DNA of 64,000 nt from Nakaseomyces glabratus. Its lineage: Eukaryota; Ascomycota; Saccharomycetes; Saccharomycetales; Saccharomycetaceae. Location of the stretch: assembly GCF_010111755.1 (NCBI RefSeq), contig NC_088960.1:186001-250000 (forward strand), written 5' to 3'. This document shows, piece by piece, positions 10,952-21,279 of the stretch (the first letter of the stretch is position 1; each line of letters starts with the position of its first letter). Both the position numbers and the translations under genes were made by a program. Below the pieces are notes generated by a model that was not told where the DNA came from, ran no database searches, and saw only the letters and a program-made list of their open reading frames with translations.

Positions 10952-12903
10952 GTTTGAAAATATTTTAGCAACCCGTTTTAGTCAATTAAGAATATCTCTT
11001 GTTGTTCTTCAACAAATAAAAAAAGACTTGAACGTAAACTTACTGACTAATTTAACCAGCATCGAAAAAAGTTGATCATTACTCTGAAATGAACCAAGAA
11101 CATCCCTGCTACTGAATCCTCAATTTATCAACTCATAAAACAGCATGCCTGTGTTAATTCGCGTTTGGCAATAAAGCAACATCTTATCAAAAAGAGAGTG
11201 ATACTATATTGAACAGTTCAATTTATTATGCTGGTGCAATCGGTATAATCGATAAACCAAAAAGGAATTTTGCTTATCAAAGCCAGTATCGAAGTAACTG
11301 CCCATATATTTCTGGATGGTGAAAATAAACTAACCCTGTGTTTACTTAAGCATTGACGTTATTTGACATTTATAGTGACCATGTAGTAACAGGTCTCATG
11401 GTGACTTTCAAGATCAGGTTACATGTAAACTACCAAATAGAAAGGCTGGTCACGAAAATAATCCAAATTCATTGCTTATATGATACATTGGAAAATAATC
11501 CATGCACTAATTTACTGCTGAACTGAGTTGTTTTGGGAGCCTTTATCGTGTATTTCTTTTCAAATACTGGTACAAAAATGATACCAAAGGAGAACTCATA
11601 CACGATGTCTGGCTCTCACAATCGTTTATAGTTGATTTACAGCAACTCACTGAATATTTTACGGCATAAAGTATGGATGCACCATTCCACTTAGGATAGC
11701 AAAGAAATAGGCCTAACATATTTCCAATTTGTGAATTACCCTAGTTTATCGATTGCCACAGCTACCCAAATTTCAAGATTACCCCAACAACCATACTTGC
11801 AAGGCATTACTACAGTAATTGCCCGGGTACAATGCCATTGATTTTAAAGCAGTGAGATCATAATATTTGGGAGTGTTTGTTTGCTAACAGTATTACTGGC
11901 ATTTCTTATCAGAAAGATTTACTTTGCATTCCGATAAGCTCCCACTCCACGACGTTTTCTGTGCATAAGAGCAACAATTCCGGAAGGAACAGAAATCAAA
12001 CCGAAGCTATGTAGCATACAACTGCACAAAGTGACACAATATTCACATATCACAAGCCAAGTTTCACTCCATGATTTTACTACGGGTAGTCAGACTTTTG
12101 CGTTGCTTGTTAGTAGATAAATTATTGTGGTTTTTGTTAGTGACAGGAACATAAATAGCTAAACGAATAAATAAGGGATCAATCTGTAATACAATGACGT
12201 AGTTAGAGGTAATTAATAGTCGCTGGTTTATCAACAAACCTACCACCAACTGCCTGTCAGTTTGAATAATTTTGACTTCTTCAATTCAACTTGGCTGGTT
12301 CAATTTACCAGCAGTATCGCATAGATCCCAGTTGCATCTATGGAAACTAAAAATGGACACTGATCAAAAAAATGGAACAGGTATATTGAAATTCCTTACT
12401 TCTTCCTTAACCCCCATCTCATTTTAAAAGTGATAGTCTCAGTGCAGGTGATGTCATGTAAAAGGTTCTGAATAAACTAAGATATTTACTATAACTATAG
12501 ATGGCAGCATTCCGATGTATTTGCCAGGTATGTAGAGATGTACTACTTGGAGGACTAAAACCTGAAAAGTAAGAATTATGAGTTAAAGCCATCTTGACTA
12601 TTCCTTTTCTTTTAGCATATTTTAGAACAATTTATATTGAATCACCAGTATATTGGAATAATGATAGTCTCTGTAAATTGAAATAGCCTATTTTTGCACA
12701 TGTGCACCGGCAAAATATTGACTAGTAGGGTCAAACAAAATATCATTGGGAATCTCAAATAAATTTAGTTTTTGCGACTATACGCATTTGACGCAAGAGT
12801 ATCTTGGAACTATAATGTACTGAATTCGAGGCCATAGCTTCATTATGACTTCAGAATTGCCTATCTTTAATTGACAAGATCCAAAAAAACAAAAATAGAA
12901 ATA
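10952..12903. other. gene-free intergenic region upstream of the second adhesin
   Basis: About 1.95 kb with only short chance frames. I see no conserved protein, tRNA or snoRNA box pair. It may carry distal adhesin regulatory sequence or relics. The sequence alone supports no specific call. Confidence 0.5.
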
Positions 12904-12976
12904 AGCCCTGTAGGGGGCTCGAACCCCTAACCTTATGATTAAGAGTCATACGCGCTACCGATTGCGCCAACAAGGC
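12904..12976 (-). tRNA. tRNA-Lys (anticodon CUU)
   Basis: The reverse strand folds as a 73-nt cloverleaf. The acceptor stem is GCCTTGT/ACAGGGC with a U discriminator, the anticodon stem TATGA/TCATA holds loop CTCTTAA (anticodon CTT), and the T-arm carries GGTTCGAGCC. No intron. A T-rich Pol III terminator follows on the minus strand (the A-rich tract around 12885-12899 of the + strand). It sits alone in the gene-poor stretch between the adhesin and RPA135. Confidence 0.97.
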
Positions 12977-13587
12977 TTATTAATTGCGTTGTAGTCTTCG
13001 TAAAACACAAACATTTTGTAGAGCCAGCCTCCATCACGTGACCATAATAAGATTTGGTGGTTTTATGCCATACATGGTTTATATCTATTACCTCAAGGAC
13101 CAAACGCAAAAGGAACACCATCATTGCGCAAGTTAGATGAGGAGTGTGCACAGAAACATGACGATTTATTATGATTCCCTTACAATATATAGGCAAGTAC
13201 TATAATGTCGGTCACATGACCTTCATTTCATTTTTTTTTTTTTTTTTTTTTTTCAGTGAAAATTTTTGAAAATTTTTCTGCTCATCTCATCGCAAAAAAG
13301 TGAAAAAAAAAATCGATGATTTCAATTAAAATAAGAGCATCGCCCTATCATTATAGTGATTATAGGTGTTATTTTGGTTTGTTTGTATTGGATTTTGTAT
13401 TTAGTTGAGATTCAAATAATAGTACATTAAAGAGTTGCTTTTTCTATCTAGAGGTTGTTTTGTTTGCTTTACAACAGAAATTCTTAAGAATTCGAATAAC
13501 TATAAACAAGCAAATATTCTGGACAGCCTTGACAGTTTCTCCCAAAATAATTTTGATTAGAATCTGAGAGCTGACGAGGATTAGATA
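12977..13587. promoter_or_regulatory. RPA135 upstream region with PAC and RRPE-type elements
   Basis: Tandem TGAAAATTTTT boxes (13257-13277) resemble the RRPE. TCTCATCGC at 13285-13293 is the reverse complement of a PAC core (GCGATGAG). This pair is typical of yeast Pol I/III subunit and ribosome-biogenesis genes. A T23 tract lies at 13231-13253. Two E-box-like sites, TCACGTGA (13034-13041) and GTCACATGAC (13211-13220), lie further upstream. Confidence 0.65.
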
Positions 13588-16500
13588 ATGTCTAAAGTAA
13601 TCAAGCCTCCTAGCAATGCTAGGACAGCTCATTTTCGTACTTTGGAAAGGGAGAACAGATTCAAGAATCCACCAAAGGACAAGTCTGCCTACCCGCTCCT
13701 ACAAGAAGCTGTGCAACCACATGTTGGATCATTTAATGCACTAACTGAAGGTCCAGATGGTGGTTTGTTGCAGAGAGCCGTTGAGGATATTGGTGAGAAA
13801 GTTATCTTTGATGGTAAGTCCGATGGGTCTGATGAGATCAGCGACTACTTAGGTAACAAGCTGTCTATCAGTGTTGAACAAGTTTCCATCGCCAAGCCAA
13901 CAGCTAACGATGGTGTTATGGGTGCCGCAGAGAGACCAGTTTACCCATCTGAAGCCAGACAACGTCTTACTTCCTACAGAGGTAAGATTCTATTGAAGCT
14001 TAAATGGTCTGTCAATGATGGCGAGAATGTGTTTTCTGAAGTTAGAGACTGTGGTGGTTTGCCAATCATGCTTCAATCAAACAGATGTCATTTGAACAAG
14101 ATGTCCCCACATGAGTTGGTTCAACACAAGGAAGAATCAGATGAATTAGGTGGTTATTTCATTATCAATGGTATCGAAAAGCTTATTAGAATGCTAATCG
14201 TTCAACGTAGAAATCACCCAATGGCCATCATCAGACCTTCTTTTGCTAACAGAGGTGCTTCTTACTCCCAATACGGTATCCAAATAAGATCTGTTAGACC
14301 AGACCAAACTTCTCAAACTAACGTTTTGCATTACTTGAATGATGGTCAAGTCACCTTCAGATTTTCATGGAGAAAGAACGAATATTTAATTCCAGTGGTG
14401 ATGATTATGAAAGCATTAGTGGACACCAGTGATAGAGAGATTTTCGATGGTATAATCGGTTCGAACACCAACAACTCTTTCTTAACTGATCGTTTGGAAT
14501 TGTTGCTTCGTGGTTTTAAGAAGAGATATCCACAATTGAAGAACCGTACCCAAGTTTTGCAATATTTGGGAGATAAATTCAGACTGGTTTTCCAAGCTTC
14601 TCCAGATAAGTCTGACTATGAAGTCGGTCAAGAAGTTCTAAACCGTATTGTTCTGGTACATCTAGGCAGCAATGGTAACATGGATAAATTCAGAATGTTG
14701 CTGTTCATGGTGAGAAAACTTTACTCTCTTGTGGCTGGTGAATGTTGTCCAGATAATCCAGATGCTACTCAGCATCAGGAAGTTTTATTAGGTGGTTTCC
14801 TATATGGTATGATTTTAAAAGAAAAAATTGATGAGTATTTACAAGGTATTGTAGCACAGGTTAGAACTGACATCAATCGTGGTGTAGCGATCAATTTTAA
14901 TGAAAAAAAGTACATGTCCAGAGTTTTAATGAGAGTTAATGATAATATTGGTTCAAAAATGCAATACTTTTTGTCAACTGGTAACCTAGTCTCCCAATCT
15001 GGTCTTGACTTGCAACAAGTCTCTGGTTATACCGTTGTTGCCGAAAAAATTAATTTCTACCGTTTTATTTCTCATTTCAGAATGGTTCACAGAGGTTCAT
15101 TCTTTGCTCAATTGAAAACAACCACAGTTAGAAAACTGTTACCAGAGTCATGGGGTTTCTTGTGTCCTGTCCACACACCTGATGGTTCTCCATGTGGTCT
15201 TTTGAACCATTTTGCTCACAAGTGTCGTATTTCTACCACACAATCAGATGTCTCTAAGGTACCCGAACTGTTGTACTCCTTGGGTGTTACTCCAGCTTCT
15301 CATACATTTGCAGCTGGTCCATCCTTGTGTTGTGTTCAGTTGGATGGTAAGATCATTGGTTGGACGTCGCATGAACAAGGTAGGGTTATTGCCGATACTC
15401 TAAGATTTTGGAAGGTCGAAGGAGAGACTCCAGGCTTGCCTAAAGATTTGGAAATTGGTTATGTCCCACCTTCCAGTAAGGGTCAATATCCAGGTTTGTA
15501 CATATTTGGAGGTCATTCTAGAATGATGCGTCCAGTACGTTATTTGCCATTGGATAAGGAAGATATTGTTGGGCCATTTGAACAAGTTTATATGAACATT
15601 GCTGTTACACCACAAGAAATCCAAAACAACATTCACACCCATGTTGAGTTCAGTCCAACTAATATTCTATCCATCTTGGCCAACTTGACACCATTTTCTG
15701 ATTTCAACCAGTCTCCAAGAAATATGTACCAATGTCAAATGGGTAAGCAAACTATGGGTACTCCTGGTGTTGCACTATGTCACCGTTCCGATAACAAACT
15801 TTATAGATTACAAACTGGTCAAACTCCAATTGTGAAGGCTAACTTGTACGATGATTATGGTATGGATAACTTCCCAAATGGTACTAACGCTGTGGTTGCG
15901 GTTATTTCATACACAGGTTACGATATGGATGATGCGATGATTATCAACAAATCTGCTGACGAGAGAGGTTTTGGTTACGGTACTATGTATAAAGTCGAGA
16001 AGGTTGATCTATCCCTCAACAGAAGTCGTGGTGACCCTGTTACACAACACTTCGGTTTTGGTACTGATGAATGGCCAAAGGAGTGGCTGGATAAGTTAGA
16101 CGAGGATGGTTTGCCATACATTGGTACGTATGTCGAAGAAGGTGACCCTATCTGTGCGTACTTTGACGATACCATTGGTAAGACCAAGATAAAGACGTAC
16201 CACTCTTCGGAGCCAGCTTACATTGAGGAAGTCAACTTGATTGGTGACGAATCCAACAAGTTCCAAGAGTTGCAAACTGTGTCTATCAAGTACCGTATTA
16301 GGAGAACACCACAGATTGGTGACAAGTTTTCGTCTAGACACGGTCAAAAGGGTGTTTGTTCCCGTAAGTGGCCAACTATTGACATGCCTTTCAGCGAAAC
16401 GGGTATCCAGCCGGACGTCATCATCAACCCTCACGCTTTCCCATCTCGTATGACCATTGGTATGTTTGTCGAGTCTCTAGCTGGTAAGGCCGGTGCGTTG

Positions 16501-17196
16501 CATGGTATTGCTCAGGACTCCACGCCATGGATCTTCAACGAGCAGGACACCCCAGCTGACTACTTCGGTGAGCAACTGCTGAAGGCAGGTTACAACTACC
16601 ACGGTAACGAGCCGATGTACTCTGGTGCCACTGGTGAGGAGTTGCGGTGCGATATCTACATAGGTGTGGTCTACTACCAGAGGCTGCGTCACATGGTTAA
16701 CGATAAGTTCCAAGTGCGTTCCACTGGTCCGGTGAACAGCTTGACCATGCAGCCCGTGAAGGGTAGGAAGAGACACGGTGGTATCCGTGTCGGTGAGATG
16801 GAGAGAGACGCGCTGATCGGCCACGGTACCTCGTTCCTGCTGCAGGACCGTCTGCTGAACTCCTCAGACTACACACAGGCCGCTATATGTCGCGAGTGTG
16901 GCTCGATACTGACCACGCAGCAGACCGTGCCCCGTATCGGAGCGGTGTCGTCGGTGTGCTGCCGCCGTTGCGCAGTCAAGTTCGAAGACGCAAAGAAGAC
17001 GCTGTTCGAGCACGAGGAGAAGACAGAGGAGAAGATATTCATCGACGACTCGCAGATATGGGAGGACGGCCAGGGCCAGAAGTTCGTGGGCGGTAACGAC
17101 ACCACCACGGTGGCCATCCCATTTGTGCTGAAGTACCTCGACTCCGAGCTGAGCGCCATGGGTATCAGGCTGCGCTACAACGTCGACCCAAAGTAA
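13588..17196 (+). CDS. RPA135: RNA polymerase I second-largest subunit
   Basis: The 1,202-aa product matches the Pol I beta-like subunit (1,203 aa in S. cerevisiae) in length and throughout, starting MSKVIKPPSNARTAHFRTLE. It is not RPB2, as the N-terminus and the missing Pol II-specific segments show. Visible signatures are the GDKFSSRHGQKGV active-site segment (residues ~912-924), NADAM-like YTGYDMDDAMIIN, the conserved tract around MQPVKGRKRHGG, and a C-terminal zinc site (CRECG near residue 1101, CCRRC ~20 residues later). With RPA190 it forms the catalytic core that transcribes 35S rDNA in the nucleolus. The C-terminus reads GIRLRYNVDPK, two residues longer than the yeast form I recall. 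The 3' third is markedly more GC-rich than the 5' part. PAC/RRPE elements lie upstream. Confidence 0.97.
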   Translation: MSKVIKPPSNARTAHFRTLERENRFKNPPKDKSAYPLLQEAVQPHVGSFNALTEGPDGGLLQRAVEDIGEKVIFDGKSDGSDEISDYLGNKLSISVEQVSIAKPTANDGVMGAAERPVYPSEARQRLTSYRGKILLKLKWSVNDGENVFSEVRDCGGLPIMLQSNRCHLNKMSPHELVQHKEESDELGGYFIINGIEKLIRMLIVQRRNHPMAIIRPSFANRGASYSQYGIQIRSVRPDQTSQTNVLHYLNDGQVTFRFSWRKNEYLIPVVMIMKALVDTSDREIFDGIIGSNTNNSFLTDRLELLLRGFKKRYPQLKNRTQVLQYLGDKFRLVFQASPDKSDYEVGQEVLNRIVLVHLGSNGNMDKFRMLLFMVRKLYSLVAGECCPDNPDATQHQEVLLGGFLYGMILKEKIDEYLQGIVAQVRTDINRGVAINFNEKKYMSRVLMRVNDNIGSKMQYFLSTGNLVSQSGLDLQQVSGYTVVAEKINFYRFISHFRMVHRGSFFAQLKTTTVRKLLPESWGFLCPVHTPDGSPCGLLNHFAHKCRISTTQSDVSKVPELLYSLGVTPASHTFAAGPSLCCVQLDGKIIGWTSHEQGRVIADTLRFWKVEGETPGLPKDLEIGYVPPSSKGQYPGLYIFGGHSRMMRPVRYLPLDKEDIVGPFEQVYMNIAVTPQEIQNNIHTHVEFSPTNILSILANLTPFSDFNQSPRNMYQCQMGKQTMGTPGVALCHRSDNKLYRLQTGQTPIVKANLYDDYGMDNFPNGTNAVVAVISYTGYDMDDAMIINKSADERGFGYGTMYKVEKVDLSLNRSRGDPVTQHFGFGTDEWPKEWLDKLDEDGLPYIGTYVEEGDPICAYFDDTIGKTKIKTYHSSEPAYIEEVNLIGDESNKFQELQTVSIKYRIRRTPQIGDKFSSRHGQKGVCSRKWPTIDMPFSETGIQPDVIINPHAFPSRMTIGMFVESLAGKAGALHGIAQDSTPWIFNEQDTPADYFGEQLLKAGYNYHGNEPMYSGATGEELRCDIYIGVVYYQRLRHMVNDKFQVRSTGPVNSLTMQPVKGRKRHGGIRVGEMERDALIGHGTSFLLQDRLLNSSDYTQAAICRECGSILTTQQTVPRIGAVSSVCCRRCAVKFEDAKKTLFEHEEKTEEKIFIDDSQIWEDGQGQKFVGGNDTTTVAIPFVLKYLDSELSAMGIRLRYNVDPK

Positions 17197-17934
17197 TGCA
17201 TAAGTGGCATCTCTGACAATCTGTATACTAAATATCCAAGAAGATAACCATATCTAGAAGGTCCATAAGCAATATATATCAATACACGGATCATCACACC
17301 ATTCCCCGTGAGAAGCAACGAGGCTTAGCTATTGCAAAAAAGTGCCGATCAGTTCAGCGGTGGGGGGGGGGGTGGGTGGAAGTCGTACGCAGAGTACTGA
17401 GGACAGGGTCCATCTTACCGGCTCCGGTACTCAGACGGCACTGCACAGGTGGAGAAGCATGTTCAGAACGCATAAAAAGAGTAAATCAAGTGCAGAAATG
17501 CGTCTCTCCCACAGACTCCCCTGCACAACCACATCGTTTCTTTTTTTCTTCTCTGTCTGAAAGCTTTGATTAGAATCTTTGACAAGCCTGTATAATTCGG
17601 GATCTGTGTCCTCTGGCAGAGACAACGCCGCAGAAAGTTGAAAGCTGTGAAATTAGAGTTGGCTCTCTGGCTCTGCCTCTGCCTCTGGTGGGGGGGATGG
17701 GGGTGGGAGTTAATTTTACCCGGCACAGGCTAAATTAGCTGACTTGGAGGAGGGGGGGGGACTCTGCGCACGCATACACCAATGCTGAATCAAGGCTTAT
17801 TACATATTTGATATATATCAATTATCTCTATTATAATTATATATTAAACGTACCTTCTATATGAGGATCAGGCAGTGTTTGAGGATAGGGCGCTAGGGTG
17901 AAAAATATTGAAATTGCTAGGAGTGAAAATAACT
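17197..17934. promoter_or_regulatory. GC/G-tract-rich RPA135-PMR1 intergenic region
   Basis: This 738-bp region holds the RPA135 3' flank and the PMR1 promoter. It contains three clusters of G runs on the + strand: G11 plus GGG at 17362-17379, GGTG7AT-G5-T-GGG at 17687-17707, and GGAGGAG9 at 17746-17760. Clusters one and two could form G-quadruplexes. A short GAGGCAGAGGCAGAG-like tract on the minus strand (17660-17690) is a weak candidate for a Crz1-type site, which would fit calcium regulation of PMR1. That part is speculation. Confidence 0.5.
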
Positions 17935-20775
17935 ATGGTTGAGAGTTATGTGATGAAAGCTGTGGAAGAGAGTGTGGATGATTCTGTGGAGGAGACGCAT
18001 GAGATGCTGCCGAGTGCCCCTGTGCTGGATGAGGAAGCGTATGAGCTGCTGAACAGGCCCAATCCGAGTCTCAAGTTTTGCACGCTTTCTGTCGGGGAGA
18101 CCGTGGAGAATCTCGAGACGGATGTGGACAATGGGTTGTCGTCGGAGGAAGAAGTCGTGAAGCGGAGGGAGATACATGGGAGGAACGATTTCGAGGAGGA
18201 TGACGACGAGAGCATGATCAAGAAGTTCCTGATGAGCTTTGTGGAGGACAGGCTGATCCTGCTGCTGATAGGGTCGGCGGTGCTGTCATTTGCGATAGGC
18301 CAGATTGACGATGCAGTGAGTATATCGCTCGCGATACTGATCGTGGTAACCGTTGGGTTCATACAGGAGTACAGATCAGAGAAGTCCCTTGAGGCTCTTA
18401 ACAAGCTTGTGCCCACGAAGTGTCACCTGATCAGGTATGGTAGGGAGTCTAATACGCTGGCGTCGGAGTTGGTCCCCGGTGACCTGGTGCGGTTCAAGAT
18501 CGGGGACAGGATTCCTGCGGACGTGAGAATTATCGAGGCTGTAGACCTGTCCATTGATGAAAGTAATCTCACGGGTGAAACAGAACCGCTGCATAAGGAT
18601 GCGCAGACCATCGACCCAGAAGAATATGACAATCGTAATGTTCCAGTCTCTGAGAGATCTTGTATCGCTTATATGGGTACTCTGGTCAAAGAAGGTCACG
18701 GTAAAGGTATCGTTATTGGAACCGGAACAAATACTTCCTATGGTGCTATTTTCGAGATGGTCAATAGCATTGAAAAGCCTAAGACGCCATTACAGGAGAC
18801 AATGGACAGATTGGGAACCGAACTGTCATACATTAGTTTCTTCATCATTGCTATTATTTCCATAGTCGGAATCATTAGAGGTAACTCTTTGCTGATGATG
18901 TTCCAAGTGTCTGTGTCCTTGGCTGTCGCTGCGATCCCAGAAGGTCTACCTATTATTGTGACTGTTACTTTGGCTCTTGGTGTGTTGAGAATGACCAAGC
19001 AGAACGCTATTGTCAGAAGGTTACCAAGTGTTGAGACTTTGGGATCAGTCAATGTTATTTGCACAGATAAAACTGGTACTCTTACTACTAACCATATGAC
19101 AGTGTCTAAGTTGTTTTGTTTAGACAGTAGTGGAACATACGAAAACGCAATATCTCCTGAGGAAGATTCAGAATTCGATGTACATGACAACGATGTTAAG
19201 GAAACGTTAACAATTGCAAATATTTGCAACAACGCAAAATATTCCGAAGAACACAATTTGTATATTGGTAATCCTACTGATGTGGCTCTGATAGAAGTGT
19301 TGACAAAATTTGGTATTCCCGATCAAAGGGACAGTCATGAAAAGATGGAAGAACTGTCATTTAACTCAAAGAGAAAATACATGGCTATAAAGAGTTCCAA
19401 AGAATCAGGCGAGCATGTTTTATACATTAAAGGTGCCTTTGAAAGAATTTTAGATAAGTCTAGCTATTATCTCGACAAAGCTGGTGAAGTCAGGGAATTT
19501 GATGAACACTCTAAGGTAATGGTCCTCGAAGCAGCACATTCGTGTGCTTCTGATGGGTTGCGTACGATTGCATGCGCTTTCAAACCAACTGATTCTGATA
19601 ATGTTATTAGTGAAGATGATATCAATGGTTTAACCTTCACAGGTCTCTTTGGTTTAGCTGATCCCCCAAGGCCAAACGTCAAGGCGTCGATTGAAAAACT
19701 GCATAGAGGTGGAGTTCATATCATCATGATTACTGGTGATTCTGTAAACACAGCAGTTAGTATTGCCGAAAAGATTGGTCTGTCCGTTCAAGACAGGGAG
19801 AGTTCAGTTATGACAGGTGATAAGGTAAGTGAGCTCACTGAAGATGAGCTTTCGAAAGTCATTGATAAAGTTAACATATTTGCTAGAGCAACACCTGAGA
19901 ATAAGTTGAATATTGTCAAAGCTCTTAGAAAACGTGGTGATATAGTTGCAATGACAGGTGACGGTGTAAACGATGCGCCAGCTTTAAAGTTAGCAGACAT
20001 CGGAATTGCTATGGGAATTAGTGGTACAGACGTTGCCAAAGAAGTGTCAGATATGATTTTGACTGATGATGATTTCAGTTCTATATTAACAGCTATTGAA
20101 GAAGGTAAGGGTATTTTTAATAATATCAGGAATTTCTTGACGTTCCAATTGTCCATATCAGTTGCTACACTTTCATTAATTGCAATTACTACTATTGCAA
20201 AATTACCTGCGCCCTTAAACCCAATGCAAATTTTGTGGATCAATATTATCATGGACGGTCCGCCAGCACAATCACTTGGTGTTGAACCTGTTGACTCTGA
20301 TGTTATGGACAAGCCACCTAGAAGTAGAGAGGAAAGAATTTTGAACATGAACATACTTTTGAGATTATTATACCTGGCCATATGTATATTGGTAGGGACC
20401 TTTTACATATTTTTGAAAGGTATGGACGAAAATCAGCAAACCACTTCAAAGGACATTACCATGACATTTACTGGGTTTGTTTTCTTTGCTATTTTTAATG
20501 CTGTTGCATGTAGGCATACAACGAAGTCTATCTTCCAAATCGGCTTATTTAGCAACAGGATATTTAATATCGCTATTTTATTGTCTGTCTGTGGTCAAAT
20601 GTGTGCTGTCTATATTCCATTTTTCCAGCATATCTTCAAGACTGAGAATTTGGGATTTTATGATTTATTAACACTTGTACTTGTTAGTAGTAGTGTTCTC
20701 ATTGTTGATGAAATTAGAAAAGCTATTTACGCTCTAGCAAGAGTGAATGAGCCAGTATACTCCTCTGAAGTTTAA
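17935..20775 (+). CDS. PMR1: Golgi Ca2+/Mn2+ P-type ATPase
   Basis: The product is 946 aa from the ATG at 17935; the frame opens further upstream only to a TTG at 17908. This secretory-pathway Ca/Mn pump loads the Golgi with both ions for glycosylation and protein processing. Motifs are all present: the first hydrophobic pair around LLLIGSAVLSF, the actuator SIDESNLTGETEP, the PEGLP ion-site helix, the phosphorylation site DKTGTLT with Asp near residue 378, the nucleotide-binding KGAFERIL, and TGDGVNDAP with the hinge. The C-terminal transmembrane set includes MQILWINIIMDGPPAQSLGVEPV. Length and order match S. cerevisiae Pmr1 (950 aa). The first ~200 codons use GC-rich synonyms and shift to AT-rich usage near 18560. 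Identification is secure. Confidence 0.97.
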   Translation: MVESYVMKAVEESVDDSVEETHEMLPSAPVLDEEAYELLNRPNPSLKFCTLSVGETVENLETDVDNGLSSEEEVVKRREIHGRNDFEEDDDESMIKKFLMSFVEDRLILLLIGSAVLSFAIGQIDDAVSISLAILIVVTVGFIQEYRSEKSLEALNKLVPTKCHLIRYGRESNTLASELVPGDLVRFKIGDRIPADVRIIEAVDLSIDESNLTGETEPLHKDAQTIDPEEYDNRNVPVSERSCIAYMGTLVKEGHGKGIVIGTGTNTSYGAIFEMVNSIEKPKTPLQETMDRLGTELSYISFFIIAIISIVGIIRGNSLLMMFQVSVSLAVAAIPEGLPIIVTVTLALGVLRMTKQNAIVRRLPSVETLGSVNVICTDKTGTLTTNHMTVSKLFCLDSSGTYENAISPEEDSEFDVHDNDVKETLTIANICNNAKYSEEHNLYIGNPTDVALIEVLTKFGIPDQRDSHEKMEELSFNSKRKYMAIKSSKESGEHVLYIKGAFERILDKSSYYLDKAGEVREFDEHSKVMVLEAAHSCASDGLRTIACAFKPTDSDNVISEDDINGLTFTGLFGLADPPRPNVKASIEKLHRGGVHIIMITGDSVNTAVSIAEKIGLSVQDRESSVMTGDKVSELTEDELSKVIDKVNIFARATPENKLNIVKALRKRGDIVAMTGDGVNDAPALKLADIGIAMGISGTDVAKEVSDMILTDDDFSSILTAIEEGKGIFNNIRNFLTFQLSISVATLSLIAITTIAKLPAPLNPMQILWINIIMDGPPAQSLGVEPVDSDVMDKPPRSREERILNMNILLRLLYLAICILVGTFYIFLKGMDENQQTTSKDITMTFTGFVFFAIFNAVACRHTTKSIFQIGLFSNRIFNIAILLSVCGQMCAVYIPFFQHIFKTENLGFYDLLTLVLVSSSVLIVDEIRKAIYALARVNEPVYSSEV

Positions 20776-21279
20776 CGGCAACCAAAAGATGACAATTAAA
20801 AAATAAACGCATAATGTTTTGGTTTCAAGTTACCACAACTTAATATTTTCCTTCCCGTAATTGTACCTTAGATGTAATATTATTCATATTTATAAATTTT
20901 TTAATAATTTTGTTGGTTTTTTTATTAAGTATTTTGTCGATGAAGCACTCATTCTTACCTGAATCAAGACCAAGTATCTCTATAAATATTTTTGTTGGGT
21001 CGATTTTTTACGTATATTCCTAATAAATGGTATTGTCCTCAACCTAATTTGTGAACTAATACTGTTACTTCAAGCTTATACAAGCCAAATGGTATATCAT
21101 TTGTTACGTAATTACTTTGATCCTGACTGTCGATCCAGCTGATGATCCTGATTCCAAAAGCCCCTCTCTTGGCAAAGTTTAATATAATTCGAGGTCTGTG
21201 AAGTGGATTCAAGTATCTATTAGTGTCAATCAGCGAAGTTAAAGTATCCATTAGCAAGAACAATAAACCTTTGCTACCC
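20776..21279. other. PMR1-PAN1 intergenic region
   Basis: An AT-rich region holding the 3' flank of PMR1 and the promoter of PAN1 (tandem genes). I see no RNA gene or conserved reading frame. Confidence 0.6.

Noticed and set aside
13034..13041. TCACGTGA as centromere CDEI
   Set aside because: No AT-rich CDEII or CDEIII CCGAA at the right distance; the true centromere is at 50988-51098.
13211..13220. GTCACATGAC next to T23 as a second centromere-like element
   Set aside because: The following tract lacks a CCGAA CDEIII; better seen as an E-box in the RPA135 upstream region.
13588..17196. RPB2 (Pol II) as identity of the large polymerase subunit
   Set aside because: The N-terminus and overall sequence match the Pol I subunit Rpa135, including length, and the promoter has PAC/RRPE elements.
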